Shown here piece after piece: positions 51,000 through 59,319 of a DNA stretch of 63,380 nucleotides. The notes under the pieces are model-generated. The model saw nothing but the letters and a program-made list of their open reading frames with translations, was not told the origin of the DNA and searched no databases. How positions within the stretch are numbered: position 1 is the stretch's first letter; the number at the start of each line of letters is the position of its first letter. A program made the position numbers and the translations under genes. Source of the DNA: Bacteroidales bacterium UBA1182. Lineage in GTDB: Bacteria; Bacteroidota; Bacteroidia; Bacteroidales; Bacteroidaceae. The stretch covers positions 1 through 63,380 of the forward strand of contig DBYQ01000058.1 in assembly GCA_002310015.1 (NCBI GenBank), given 5' to 3'.

Positions 51000-52745
51000 T
51001 CACTTCCAGTTTTTATCAAGGAAAGCTATGCGGTCAGCAAACCATTTCTTGAGTATGCCTATTTCCTCATCGTAACTGGAGACGGTGTATGCTGAGAACA
51101 TACCTGCTGCTCCGCCGCCACCGAAACCTCCGAATCCTCCACCGCCGGGGAATCCTCCTCCAAAGCCGCCGAATCCACCAAATCCGCCGTTCTGCTGTCC
51201 CTGGGTATTCTGACTGTCATCTCTCTTGGGAACCAGAAGGTCTGAATATTTTGTATACTGACGGGCCTGAGCCTCCTGAAGTTGAGCGGCGTGCTCATCA
51301 ATGAAACGGTTTATGCTTTCAATGCTCAGATAGTCCTTGCGGAGTTCTTTCCAGCGTGCCTTGACCTTAGCCATGAAAGCGGGATCCTCTGTGAGGCGTT
51401 TCCACATAGCGGGGGTGGGGTTGGTCTCGCTGCCTTCATAAACCCATGCCTCAATATTGTTGGCATTGGCGAAATTGCAGTTGCCGTATGCCAGGTTGTA
51501 ATCCCATACTGTGCCGGCATGCAGTTTACCGCCAGTACCGTCCTCATTCTGCTTGGTCTTATAGAAATAGGTACTGCGCTTGAGGCCATCGGCATTAAGG
51601 CTGAGCTCAGTATGAATGAAGTAATCCACAAATGATTCCACATCAATGTATTTGGCGTAGCCGTTAACCGGATCTGCAAAATCATCGCTCTGGATTACCT
51701 TCTCAACGGTATTTACGTAATTGGCGATATACTCCTGCTGCTTATCGGTCATCTTGCTGGCCTTGGGGTATAAGATGGTCCATGTTACGGTAGCCCTGCC
51801 GCCAAAACCGCCCCCAAAGCCGCCCATTCCGCCTCCGAATCCGCCGAACATGCCGCCTACGTTGGTGTTCATGATGCCGGGAACATCAGATGTGAATGAT
51901 TTCTCACCTTCATCGGGCGGGTCAACACGTACTATGTAACCACCTGTGATATCGATACCTGTGGTATCCTTAGAGGTGAGCTTGGCTATGTCAATGCGGT
52001 TCTTGCCGCGTTTGATCTTTTCACAAAGTGTGTAAACGCCTATGTACTTGCCGTTCATGACTACCTCACAATAGCGTGTGTGCGGTGCCCAATGGCCCAT
52101 GTTATTCCACATGTCAAATGCAAACGCGTCACGCATCATTGAGACGTCATTATATGGAGCCAGCAGCACCCAGTCATTATCGGCCGGCATGCCTAAAAGT
52201 TCCACATCATTGGCCTTGCCTTCAGAGGTTACTGTCTCAAATGTAAAACGCTTCTGATCAAAGAACAGTGATGAATTTCCGCGAAGCTTTATCTTGATGT
52301 TTCCGTCATATCCGTTAGCCGGATCAGTTATTTTATTGCGTTTCTTGCCATTGTCAATGATCTTCATTGTGGCACCAGACTTCTCCCTGTTGGTGAGTGT
52401 CTTGCCCTCTGTCTGGATAATCACGATAGGCAGGTTTGATGATGTAAACTCCACATCATTACGGGTTGTGGTAGGGTCATATTCCGTACCCATTCCAAAG
52501 CCGCCGCCAAAGCCTCCGAATCCGCCTCCGCCGGGGAAACCGCCTGGCATCTGGCCTCCTTCCTGATCCTGAACGGGGAAACGTCCGCCAAAACCACCGG
52601 GGAATCCGCCACCTGGGAAACCGCCTCCCTGAAATCCTCCGCCACCTCCGGGAAATCCTCCACCGGGAAACTGTGAACACACTGTCAAGGGCAATAAGAC
52701 TACTGCACCGATTATAAGAAATTTTCTGACTGACTTAAATGACAT
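51000..52745 (-). CDS. CotH-kinase-family secreted protein with Gly-rich tracts
   Basis: A 581-residue protein. CotH proteins are atypical kinases that can phosphorylate secreted proteins. After the signal (VVLLPLTVCSQ) comes a long GGGFPGG-type tract (residues about 27-85). The CotH core follows: IKLRGNSSLFFDQKRFTFE, DWVLLAPYNDVSMMRDAFAFDMWNNM, VVMNGKYIGVYTLCEKIKRGKNRIDI, then a further Gly tract (GGFGGGMGGFGGGFGG, about 300-315) and VWDYNLAYGN with the likely catalytic Asp. A third Gly tract lies near residue 530. The Gly tracts resemble those of the neighbouring protein. Confidence 0.88.
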   Translation of the reverse strand: MSFKSVRKFLIIGAVVLLPLTVCSQFPGGGFPGGGGGFQGGGFPGGGFPGGFGGRFPVQDQEGGQMPGGFPGGGGFGGFGGGFGMGTEYDPTTTRNDVEFTSSNLPIVIIQTEGKTLTNREKSGATMKIIDNGKKRNKITDPANGYDGNIKIKLRGNSSLFFDQKRFTFETVTSEGKANDVELLGMPADNDWVLLAPYNDVSMMRDAFAFDMWNNMGHWAPHTRYCEVVMNGKYIGVYTLCEKIKRGKNRIDIAKLTSKDTTGIDITGGYIVRVDPPDEGEKSFTSDVPGIMNTNVGGMFGGFGGGMGGFGGGFGGRATVTWTILYPKASKMTDKQQEYIANYVNTVEKVIQSDDFADPVNGYAKYIDVESFVDYFIHTELSLNADGLKRSTYFYKTKQNEDGTGGKLHAGTVWDYNLAYGNCNFANANNIEAWVYEGSETNPTPAMWKRLTEDPAFMAKVKARWKELRKDYLSIESINRFIDEHAAQLQEAQARQYTKYSDLLVPKRDDSQNTQGQQNGGFGGFGGFGGGFPGGGGFGGFGGGGAAGMFSAYTVSSYDEEIGILKKWFADRIAFLDKNWK

Positions 52746-52872
52746 ATGTACGTTATGATTTATATATAGATTATCATTTGAATCGTCAAAAGTTAAATCA
52801 ATAACTCAAAAGGGGATGTTCCTGTAAACTGTCGGAACATCCCCTTTTAATTAGTTTTTATATTAAGTTACC

Positions 52873-54072
52873 TCATTTCTCAAACAACTTGAGGTCTATG
52901 CAGTTGCCCATCTGCACATAGCCTTCAGCATTGGGGTGCAGATAATCGTTCTCAAACAGATACTTGGGGTTGAGCTGTGCAGGATCATCGGGATTACCCA
53001 TGGCTGCATCAAAGTCAATGACACCGTCAAAATAACCTCCGTTGCGGATCCACTGGTTGAGTTGCTGACGTCCTGCCTCATGGTTCTCACTGTAATAGTT
53101 GTTGCCCTTGAACTGCATTACGGGAGCACCGTAGACAAGAATGTCGCGCTCGTGTGCCTCATCTATGATCTGTTTGTAAACTTCTATGATCTGCTTTGCT
53201 TTTGCGGTTGCATCACCATAGCCGCCCAGGTCATTGACACCCTCAAACAGGATGATGTATTTTACGCCCTCCTGCTGGAACAGGTCACGCGGATAACGGC
53301 TCTTGCCGGTAGGGCCGAGACCGCCGTTAAGTATGCAGTTTCCGCCAAGCCCCATGTTCAGCACTGATACACGCTTGGTCTTCTTATTGGCAAGCAGACG
53401 GCGTGACAGGTTATCGGTCCAACGGTTCTGCTCATTGGTGGTTGAACCACGACCATCAGTTATGGAGTTGCCCAGGACTACTATGGCGCGGGCCTTCTTC
53501 TCAGCCTTGATCTCAATGGCGTTAATGATGTACCAGTGGGCAGTCTTTACAGCATTTGTAAAGTCTGAGCCCTGACCTTCAATAAGATATGAATCAGTAC
53601 GTGAGCCGGGGTGGCCTGTCACGCTGGTTGATGAAGCCTCACCCAGATGCATGGTGATGGCAACATTCTCACGTGTACCCATGGGGAACTTGACTGGATC
53701 TGACGTAACGAGTTTACCGGGCTCTATGGTAACTGATTTCTTGCCACCGAATGTGAGGCTTACCTCTGTTCCAGCAATGATGTCACTGCTGCTGCCGGCT
53801 GTGGCTGCACGTGCTATCTCTGCTGCGTTGATGGTTACAGGACCCTGGCTGAACTCATTAGAGAACTTTACGCGGACTTCCTTGCCGCTGATGGACGTCT
53901 GTACTATCTGACGTATTGAATTGTTGCCAAGGCCTGGGGCTGGGGGACAGTTGTGGGGCTCAACCACCTGCTCTGCGGTGGCCCATGTAGCTACCCAATG
54001 CTTTTTTGCGCTGGCTGAACTGATTGTCAAAAATGACAGGACTACTGTAAGTAATGCACTTTTAATTCTCAT
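52873..54072 (-). CDS. SGNH/GDSL-family hydrolase, secreted
   Basis: A 399-residue exported esterase-type protein with signal MRIKSALLTVVLSFLTISSASA. The C-terminal half is an SGNH fold: block I VVLGNSITDGRGSTTNEQNRW (catalytic Ser in GNSITDG), GLGGNCIL, FEGVNDLGGYG and the late FENDYLHPNAEGYVQMG with Asp and His. The N-terminal half is a beta-rich accessory region. Such proteins in carbohydrate loci are often deacetylases. Between GH115 and the HTCS, an acetyl-xylan substrate is plausible. Promoter at 54113-54120. Confidence 0.9.
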   Translation of the reverse strand: MRIKSALLTVVLSFLTISSASAKKHWVATWATAEQVVEPHNCPPAPGLGNNSIRQIVQTSISGKEVRVKFSNEFSQGPVTINAAEIARAATAGSSSDIIAGTEVSLTFGGKKSVTIEPGKLVTSDPVKFPMGTRENVAITMHLGEASSTSVTGHPGSRTDSYLIEGQGSDFTNAVKTAHWYIINAIEIKAEKKARAIVVLGNSITDGRGSTTNEQNRWTDNLSRRLLANKKTKRVSVLNMGLGGNCILNGGLGPTGKSRYPRDLFQQEGVKYIILFEGVNDLGGYGDATAKAKQIIEVYKQIIDEAHERDILVYGAPVMQFKGNNYYSENHEAGRQQLNQWIRNGGYFDGVIDFDAAMGNPDDPAQLNPKYLFENDYLHPNAEGYVQMGNCIDLKLFEK

Positions 54073-54112
54073 AGTTTTATGGTTTTGGTTGTTAATGTTC
54101 AGAAATCTTTTT

Positions 54113-54120
54113 CAAAGGTA
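54113..54120 (-). promoter_or_regulatory. -7 box TACCTTTG of the SGNH hydrolase gene
   Basis: CAAAGGTA on the plus strand; 40 bases before the start codon at 54072. Confidence 0.55.
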
Positions 54121-54228
54121 CGTAAAAAGAGTGTTCTGATGAAACCAAAACCATAAATACTATAGAAAAAACCACATCGAGTTGAACATTATTAATATCG
54201 GACTGTCACATCAATAAATGTTTCATCT

Positions 54229-54276
54229 GTTCCAAATATTAAGATTTGTTCCAAAAGCGCACGTCAACTATGGAAC
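54229..54276. promoter_or_regulatory. Candidate operator: repeated TGTTCCAAA
   Basis: TGTTCCAAA occurs at 54229-54237 and again at 54248-54256 (19-base spacing, two helical turns), with an inverted TGGAACA at 54270-54276. They stand just upstream of the HTCS promoter box and in the divergent gap to the SGNH gene. AraC-type regulators often bind such direct repeats. Confidence 0.45.
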
Positions 54277-54293
54277 ATTCAGAAATATTGGAG

Positions 54294-54301
54294 TATCTTT
54301 G
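54294..54301 (+). promoter_or_regulatory. -7 box TATCTTTG of the HTCS
   Basis: Exact consensus, 26 bases before the ATG at 54328. Confidence 0.6.
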
Positions 54302-54327
54302 TCTTTGTAGAATTAATCCCGGGTTTT

Positions 54328-57300
54328 ATGCGTAAACCAATTATTGCTTTACTGACCGCATTGTGTATTGCCATAACCGCAAATGCGCAAAGAATATATC
54401 ATTTCCCTATCGGACAGGTATCCGATAACCGTTTCCATGCCATCTGTGAGGATTTGTCAGGATTCATGTGGATTGGAACGGAGAATGGTCTTAACCGTTA
54501 TGACGGATACAATTTCCATCAGTTCTTCCATGATGACAATGATTCACTTTCACTTCTGAGCAATTATGTAAGAAGCCTGTACATAGATGCTGACGGAACA
54601 TTATGGATAGGAACAAACCGCGGATTACAATATCTAAGATCAAGTGAGAAAAGTTTCCATACGGTTCCGTTCCCCGGGAGCAGGTCACCTTATATTGAGA
54701 AAATCAGCCAGTTCAGTGACGGAAAGATATGGATTGCAGCACGCGGCAACGGCATTTTCTGGGTAGATCCCAAGGATCCGGTGCAGGCCAACAGTGTTGT
54801 AAGTGTCAATACGTTCTCTACGGCTCAGAGGGTATTCCGTACATTGCTTGAGGATCAGGAAGGAACCATCTGGCTGGGTTCCACAACAGGAATTCTGCTG
54901 TACGACCCTAAGACAGACAAGATAACGGAGTTCCGTCCTGACATGCTTGACCATGACATTACCGGTATCAACAAGGATGAAAACGGCAATGTCTATATTA
55001 CCACCAATAACCATCTTTATATGTGGAACTCTGACAGGCGTACTCTTACGCGGCTTACGCCCGATGAAGGTATCTGGGAGATAACCCATTCTTTCATTGA
55101 CAAGGATGGCCTTAAGATATCCATACGCGGTAAGGGACTTCTTGCCCTCACCAATGAGAGGAAGCTTGAAAGGGTGGAGCTTAAACCGTTTGACCGCAGT
55201 CTGGAGAAACTTGATGTCAGCGCTTACTACCGTGATAAAGCCGATAACATCTGGATAGGATGCTTTCTTTCCGATTATATACTTGTAACAAAGGAGAGGA
55301 ATGAGTTTGACTATTGGAAATTCTCTGATTATCAGGAGGATGTATCGGGAACTGTCACTGCGATGATTACTGATACCAAGGGCCGGCTCTGGATAGGATA
55401 CAACAACAACAGCCTGACCTGTATGTCAAATGAGGGTGAAGTGTTGAAGGAAGGCAAAGGTTCTGCTTACATTAACTGCATGTTCCGTGACAACCGTAAC
55501 AGGATATGGGTGGGTTATCCCAATGGAGGTCTTGCCATACTTGATACCGAAACCGGACGGTTGCGCCCCGTAATGACCAATGAGTACTCAAATGTCTCAT
55601 CAATAGCAGAGGATCTGCAGGGACGAATCTATTATTCAGAACTTGGAAGCGGTTTCAGCAGGCTGGATCCGTCAGATATGAAACCTGCGCTGTACACAAG
55701 TTTTGCCCAAAGCGGCAGGAACGGCCAGTGGCTCAGCAATGACTGGATACATACCATGGTTGTTGATTCCTGGAACAGGCTCTGGATAGGACATGACAAC
55801 GGTGTTGACTGCTTTGATGTTGACCACAACACATTCCTGCCCAACAATAAGATATTGGCCGCCATGGGTACATCGGGCTGTACCTGTATTCTTGAAGAGG
55901 GTAATGGCATAATGTGGTTCGGAACTACCAAGGGCGTGATAATATATGATTCCACAAATGGTGAAACACGCCTTCTGAACACCTCAAAAGGACTCTCAAA
56001 CGATGATATCCGTGGTATGATAAAGGATAATGACGGATATGTATGGGTGGCAACCCCGAACGGCCTTAACCGTATTAATTCCGAGAATCTGGAGATAAGC
56101 CGTTTCTTTACGGAGGAGAAGGCATTCAACAGGGTATCAGCGTTCTCTGCAGTTGATGGAAGGGCATATTTTGGAAGCAATGCAGGTATTACGGCTTTCA
56201 GCCCATACAACATAACAACCGGATCCAAGGTCAACCAAGTGATTATGACCGGGTTCTATCTTAACGGTGAACAGATTACCCATGAATCACTGTCGGGCGG
56301 AAAACGTATCTCAGAGAAGCCCCTGAGCATGTCTGACCAGTTCAGGCTGGCATACAGGGACAACTCCTTTACGCTTGAATTCAGTACGCTCAATTATGGT
56401 GATGAGGCCAGCCTGATTTATGAGTATTCACTTAATCCGGACAAGAGGGAGTGGACAAGCAATCCGGCGGGTGTCAACAGGTTTACGTTCTCAAGGCTGG
56501 GATTCGGGCGATACACGCTTTCCGTTAGAGCCAGACTGAATGATATCGTCTCAGAACCAAAGACTTACAATATCAAGATTGAAGCGCCCTGGTATGCCAC
56601 ATCCCTGGCTGTATGTATCTATCTGATTATTGTGCTGGCTATTCTGATGGTTATATTCAAGCTCCGCCGTAAATCACGTGAGAGGGAGATGGATGAGGCC
56701 AAGTTCCAGTCATTCATCAATGTGGCCCATGAGATTTGTGCTCCTATGACTATGGTCATTTCACCGTTGGAGGATATGCTGCGCGATGACAATACTCCTG
56801 CCACGATGTTGCCTAACCTGCGTCAGATGCACAAGAGCTCCACCAGAATACTGTCGCTTATAAACCAGCTGCTGGATATGCGTAAGTATGATGAGGGCCA
56901 GATGCAACTTCATTTTGCTGAAACTGACCTCATAAACTTCCTGATGGGCCCGTTTGAGCTATACACGCAGACGGCTGAGAAACGAAACATAAACTTCCGT
57001 TTCAACCATCCCATGGTAGAGCAGCCTGTCTGGATTGACCGTGACAGCATTGACAAGGTTATGATGAACCTGCTGTCAAATGCCTTCAAATACACGCCCG
57101 ATGACGGTACGATTGAAATAGATGTTGAGGTAGGGACCGATGACCATGAGAGCGGCCCGCTGCACAATTATGTTGAGGTTTCTGTGATTGATACCGGCAT
57201 CGGCCTGGACAAGGATGACGTGAACAGGGTGTTCCAACGTTTCTACAGGGTTGACAATGATGTTACATCGGTCACCATGGGAATGGGTATCGGACTTAAT

Positions 57301-58308
57301 TACAGCCAGATGCTTATAAACATGCATAACGGAACCATTAAGGCCGGCAATCGTACGGACGGACAGAAGGGTAGTGTATTCTCTTTCCGCCTGCCGCTTG
57401 GAAACAGTCATATAGCAAAAGAGGATATGGTTGATCCAGAGGAGGTTGTGCGCCAGCAACTGGACCGCAACAGGGCAAGTATGGATCTGGATGAACCGGA
57501 AGAAACCAACCAGGCTAAAGGAACCTTTAAAGTGCTGGTTGTGGATGATGATGATTCAATGCTTGATTATCTGACAGACAGTCTCAAACAGAGCTACAAG
57601 GTGATTACCGCTCGTAACGGCAAGGAGGGACTGAAGATTGCCGTATCACAGATCCCTGATATTATATTAACTGATGTGGTTATGCCTGAGATGGATGGCA
57701 TCCAACTGGTAAAGGCACTTAAGGGTAACTCACTGGTAAGCCATATCCCTGTCATCATGCTGTCAGGCAAGAACAAGCTTCAGGACCGTACTTTAGGACT
57801 TGATACCGGTGCAGACAGCTATCTGCCCAAACCGTTCTATATCAGTGAGCTTAAGTCACTTATGGCCAACCTTATCAATAACCGCCTCATCGTTAAGGGC
57901 AAGTACTCAGGCCAGCAGGAACAGGCAGAACAGGTGGCTCCCGTACAGTTTGAATCAAGTGACGAGCTGTTCATGAAGCGTGTCATGTCAATTGTCAACA
58001 AGAACATCTCAAACAGCGAGTTCAATATATCCTTCATGGTTGACGAGGTGGGTATGAGCCGCACGCAGCTGCATCGCAAGCTGAAGGAACTTACCGGATT
58101 CTCCGCTGCAAGGTTCCTGCAGAATATCCGCATGCAACAGGCCATGAAACTGCTCAAGGAGAAGAAGGTGAACGTTTCCCAGATTGCCTACAGCGTAGGT
58201 TTCTCTTCACAGACACACTTCTCTACCACCTTCAAGCAGTACTACGGCGTTAGCCCCACGGAGTATATTAAGCAGATTGAAGCTGAAGAGAAAAAAATTG
58301 AAAATTGA
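54328..58308 (+). CDS. Hybrid two-component system sensor/regulator (HTCS)
   Basis: A 1326-residue single-chain regulator of polysaccharide utilisation. Signal peptide (MRKPIIALLTALCIAITANA), a periplasmic double propeller made of 'reg_prop' repeats (DLSGFMWIGTENGLNRYDG, ADGTLWIGTNRGLQYL and many more), a Y_Y_Y domain, one membrane helix (LAVCIYLIIVLAILMVIF) and HisKA with His801 in FINVAHEICAPM. Then come a HATPase with NLLSNAFKY and GIGLNY, a receiver (phospho-acceptor Asp1116 in ILTDVVMPEMDG) and an AraC-type DNA-binding domain (SQIAYSVGFSSQTHFSTTFKQYYGVSPTEY). It probably senses an oligosaccharide and controls the flanking xylan-related genes. The C-terminal Lys-Ile-Glu-Asn and stop are heptamer-derived. 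Confidence 0.95.
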   Translation: MRKPIIALLTALCIAITANAQRIYHFPIGQVSDNRFHAICEDLSGFMWIGTENGLNRYDGYNFHQFFHDDNDSLSLLSNYVRSLYIDADGTLWIGTNRGLQYLRSSEKSFHTVPFPGSRSPYIEKISQFSDGKIWIAARGNGIFWVDPKDPVQANSVVSVNTFSTAQRVFRTLLEDQEGTIWLGSTTGILLYDPKTDKITEFRPDMLDHDITGINKDENGNVYITTNNHLYMWNSDRRTLTRLTPDEGIWEITHSFIDKDGLKISIRGKGLLALTNERKLERVELKPFDRSLEKLDVSAYYRDKADNIWIGCFLSDYILVTKERNEFDYWKFSDYQEDVSGTVTAMITDTKGRLWIGYNNNSLTCMSNEGEVLKEGKGSAYINCMFRDNRNRIWVGYPNGGLAILDTETGRLRPVMTNEYSNVSSIAEDLQGRIYYSELGSGFSRLDPSDMKPALYTSFAQSGRNGQWLSNDWIHTMVVDSWNRLWIGHDNGVDCFDVDHNTFLPNNKILAAMGTSGCTCILEEGNGIMWFGTTKGVIIYDSTNGETRLLNTSKGLSNDDIRGMIKDNDGYVWVATPNGLNRINSENLEISRFFTEEKAFNRVSAFSAVDGRAYFGSNAGITAFSPYNITTGSKVNQVIMTGFYLNGEQITHESLSGGKRISEKPLSMSDQFRLAYRDNSFTLEFSTLNYGDEASLIYEYSLNPDKREWTSNPAGVNRFTFSRLGFGRYTLSVRARLNDIVSEPKTYNIKIEAPWYATSLAVCIYLIIVLAILMVIFKLRRKSREREMDEAKFQSFINVAHEICAPMTMVISPLEDMLRDDNTPATMLPNLRQMHKSSTRILSLINQLLDMRKYDEGQMQLHFAETDLINFLMGPFELYTQTAEKRNINFRFNHPMVEQPVWIDRDSIDKVMMNLLSNAFKYTPDDGTIEIDVEVGTDDHESGPLHNYVEVSVIDTGIGLDKDDVNRVFQRFYRVDNDVTSVTMGMGIGLNYSQMLINMHNGTIKAGNRTDGQKGSVFSFRLPLGNSHIAKEDMVDPEEVVRQQLDRNRASMDLDEPEETNQAKGTFKVLVVDDDDSMLDYLTDSLKQSYKVITARNGKEGLKIAVSQIPDIILTDVVMPEMDGIQLVKALKGNSLVSHIPVIMLSGKNKLQDRTLGLDTGADSYLPKPFYISELKSLMANLINNRLIVKGKYSGQQEQAEQVAPVQFESSDELFMKRVMSIVNKNISNSEFNISFMVDEVGMSRTQLHRKLKELTGFSAARFLQNIRMQQAMKLLKEKKVNVSQIAYSVGFSSQTHFSTTFKQYYGVSPTEYIKQIEAEEKKIEN

Positions 58309-58436
58309 GAATTGAAAATTGAAAATTATAAAATAGGTTCGGAAATTTTTTCCGAACCTATTTTAATGTCGCGGGCTATTTAACGCAGGTGCAAGTTACG
58401 CAGGTGCGTGTAATTTTCAATTTTCAATTTTCAATT
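58296..58436 (+). repeat. Heptamer-bounded element, type 1 (copy 5)
   Basis: Left array containing the HTCS stop, hairpin at 58330-58364, AATGTCGCGGG, two ACGCAGGTGC blocks and an inverted array reaching the nfo stop codon. Convergent junction. Confidence 0.9.
58330..58364. terminator. Bidirectional terminator-like hairpin in type 1 element
   Basis: Arms AAAATAGGTTCGGAAA and TTTCCGAACCTATTTT. The TA change relative to other copies is matched on both arms. Confidence 0.75.
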
Positions 58437-59268
58437 ACTCCATGGAGTGGAGGAGGGTGATTTCATCGGCCCAGAGGGTTTCGTCGGGCGTTTCAAGGAT
58501 GAAGGGGATGTGGTTCAGGTTGGAGTCCTGCATAATCTTCTTGAAGAAATCAAGCCCCAGGAATCCTTTGCCGATGGAATCGTGACGGTCCACACGTGAA
58601 CCCAACTCCTTCTTGCTGTCATTAAGATGTATGGCGCGGAGATAGTTGTAGCCTATTTCCTGATCAAATTCCTCCCAGACACGCTCATATTCGTTCTTTA
58701 GGTCATAGCCGGCAGTATAGGTGTGACAGGTGTCGATGCATACTCCAACGCGCGATTTGTCATTCACGCCGTCTATGATACGCTTTATCTGCCAGAATGC
58801 GAATCCTATGTTTGAGCCTTGACCTGCGGTATTCTCAATTACAGCTGTCACGCCTTTGGTCTTATCAAGAGTAATATTGATGCTCTCCGCTATGCGGTCC
58901 ATGCATTCCTCTGGGGTAATCTGCTTGAGGTGACTGCCTGGGTGGAAGTTGAGCATGGTGAGTCCAAGCTGCTCGCAACGCTGCATCTCTTCCAGAAATG
59001 AGCCGCGTGATTTCTCCAAACCTTCTGCATCGGGACTACCCAGATTTATCAGATAACTGTCATGAGGAAGTATATACTTAGCCTCAATTCCGGACTTTAA
59101 GACTTGATTCTTAAATTGCTCTATTTCACTTTGTTGCAGAGGTGAGCCAAACCACTGGCGCTGGTTCTTTGTAAACAGGGCAAAAGCCGTGGCGCCAACT
59201 GCCATAGCATTAATGGGAGCATTGAAAACACCCCCTGAAGCTGAAACGTGTGGACCAATTTTCTTCAT
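58435..59268 (-). CDS. nfo: Endonuclease IV (AP endonuclease)
   Basis: A 277-residue TIM-barrel enzyme that cuts DNA at abasic sites, using three zinc ions. Motifs: MKKIGPHVSASGGVFNAP at the N-terminus, YILPHDSYLINLGSP, LNFHPGSHL, VIENTAGQGSNIGF, VGVCIDTCHTYTAGYD, HLNDSKKELGSRVDRHDSIGKG and FILETP, which carry the His, Glu and Asp ligands. The ATG at 59268 is used; a TTG at 59277 lies in the REP flank. It is a repair gene next to MutS2. Confidence 0.95.
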   Translation of the reverse strand: MKKIGPHVSASGGVFNAPINAMAVGATAFALFTKNQRQWFGSPLQQSEIEQFKNQVLKSGIEAKYILPHDSYLINLGSPDAEGLEKSRGSFLEEMQRCEQLGLTMLNFHPGSHLKQITPEECMDRIAESINITLDKTKGVTAVIENTAGQGSNIGFAFWQIKRIIDGVNDKSRVGVCIDTCHTYTAGYDLKNEYERVWEEFDQEIGYNYLRAIHLNDSKKELGSRVDRHDSIGKGFLGLDFFKKIMQDSNLNHIPFILETPDETLWADEITLLHSME

Positions 59269-59280
59269 ATTTTTCAAAAA

Positions 59281-59319
59281 TAGTACAAAAGGGGTCTGAC
59301 CCCTTTTGTATCATTTTAG
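59281..59319. repeat. REP O, single perfectly palindromic copy
   Basis: Core at 59284-59310, in which the inner AA/AA bulge is replaced by AAAA/TTTT so the stem pairs fully. It lies between mutS2 and nfo on the same strand. Confidence 0.93.

Noticed and set aside
510..59310. The many identical 27-nt units as a CRISPR array
   Set aside because: They are dispersed, palindromic, in both orientations, and lack regular unique spacers and cas genes.
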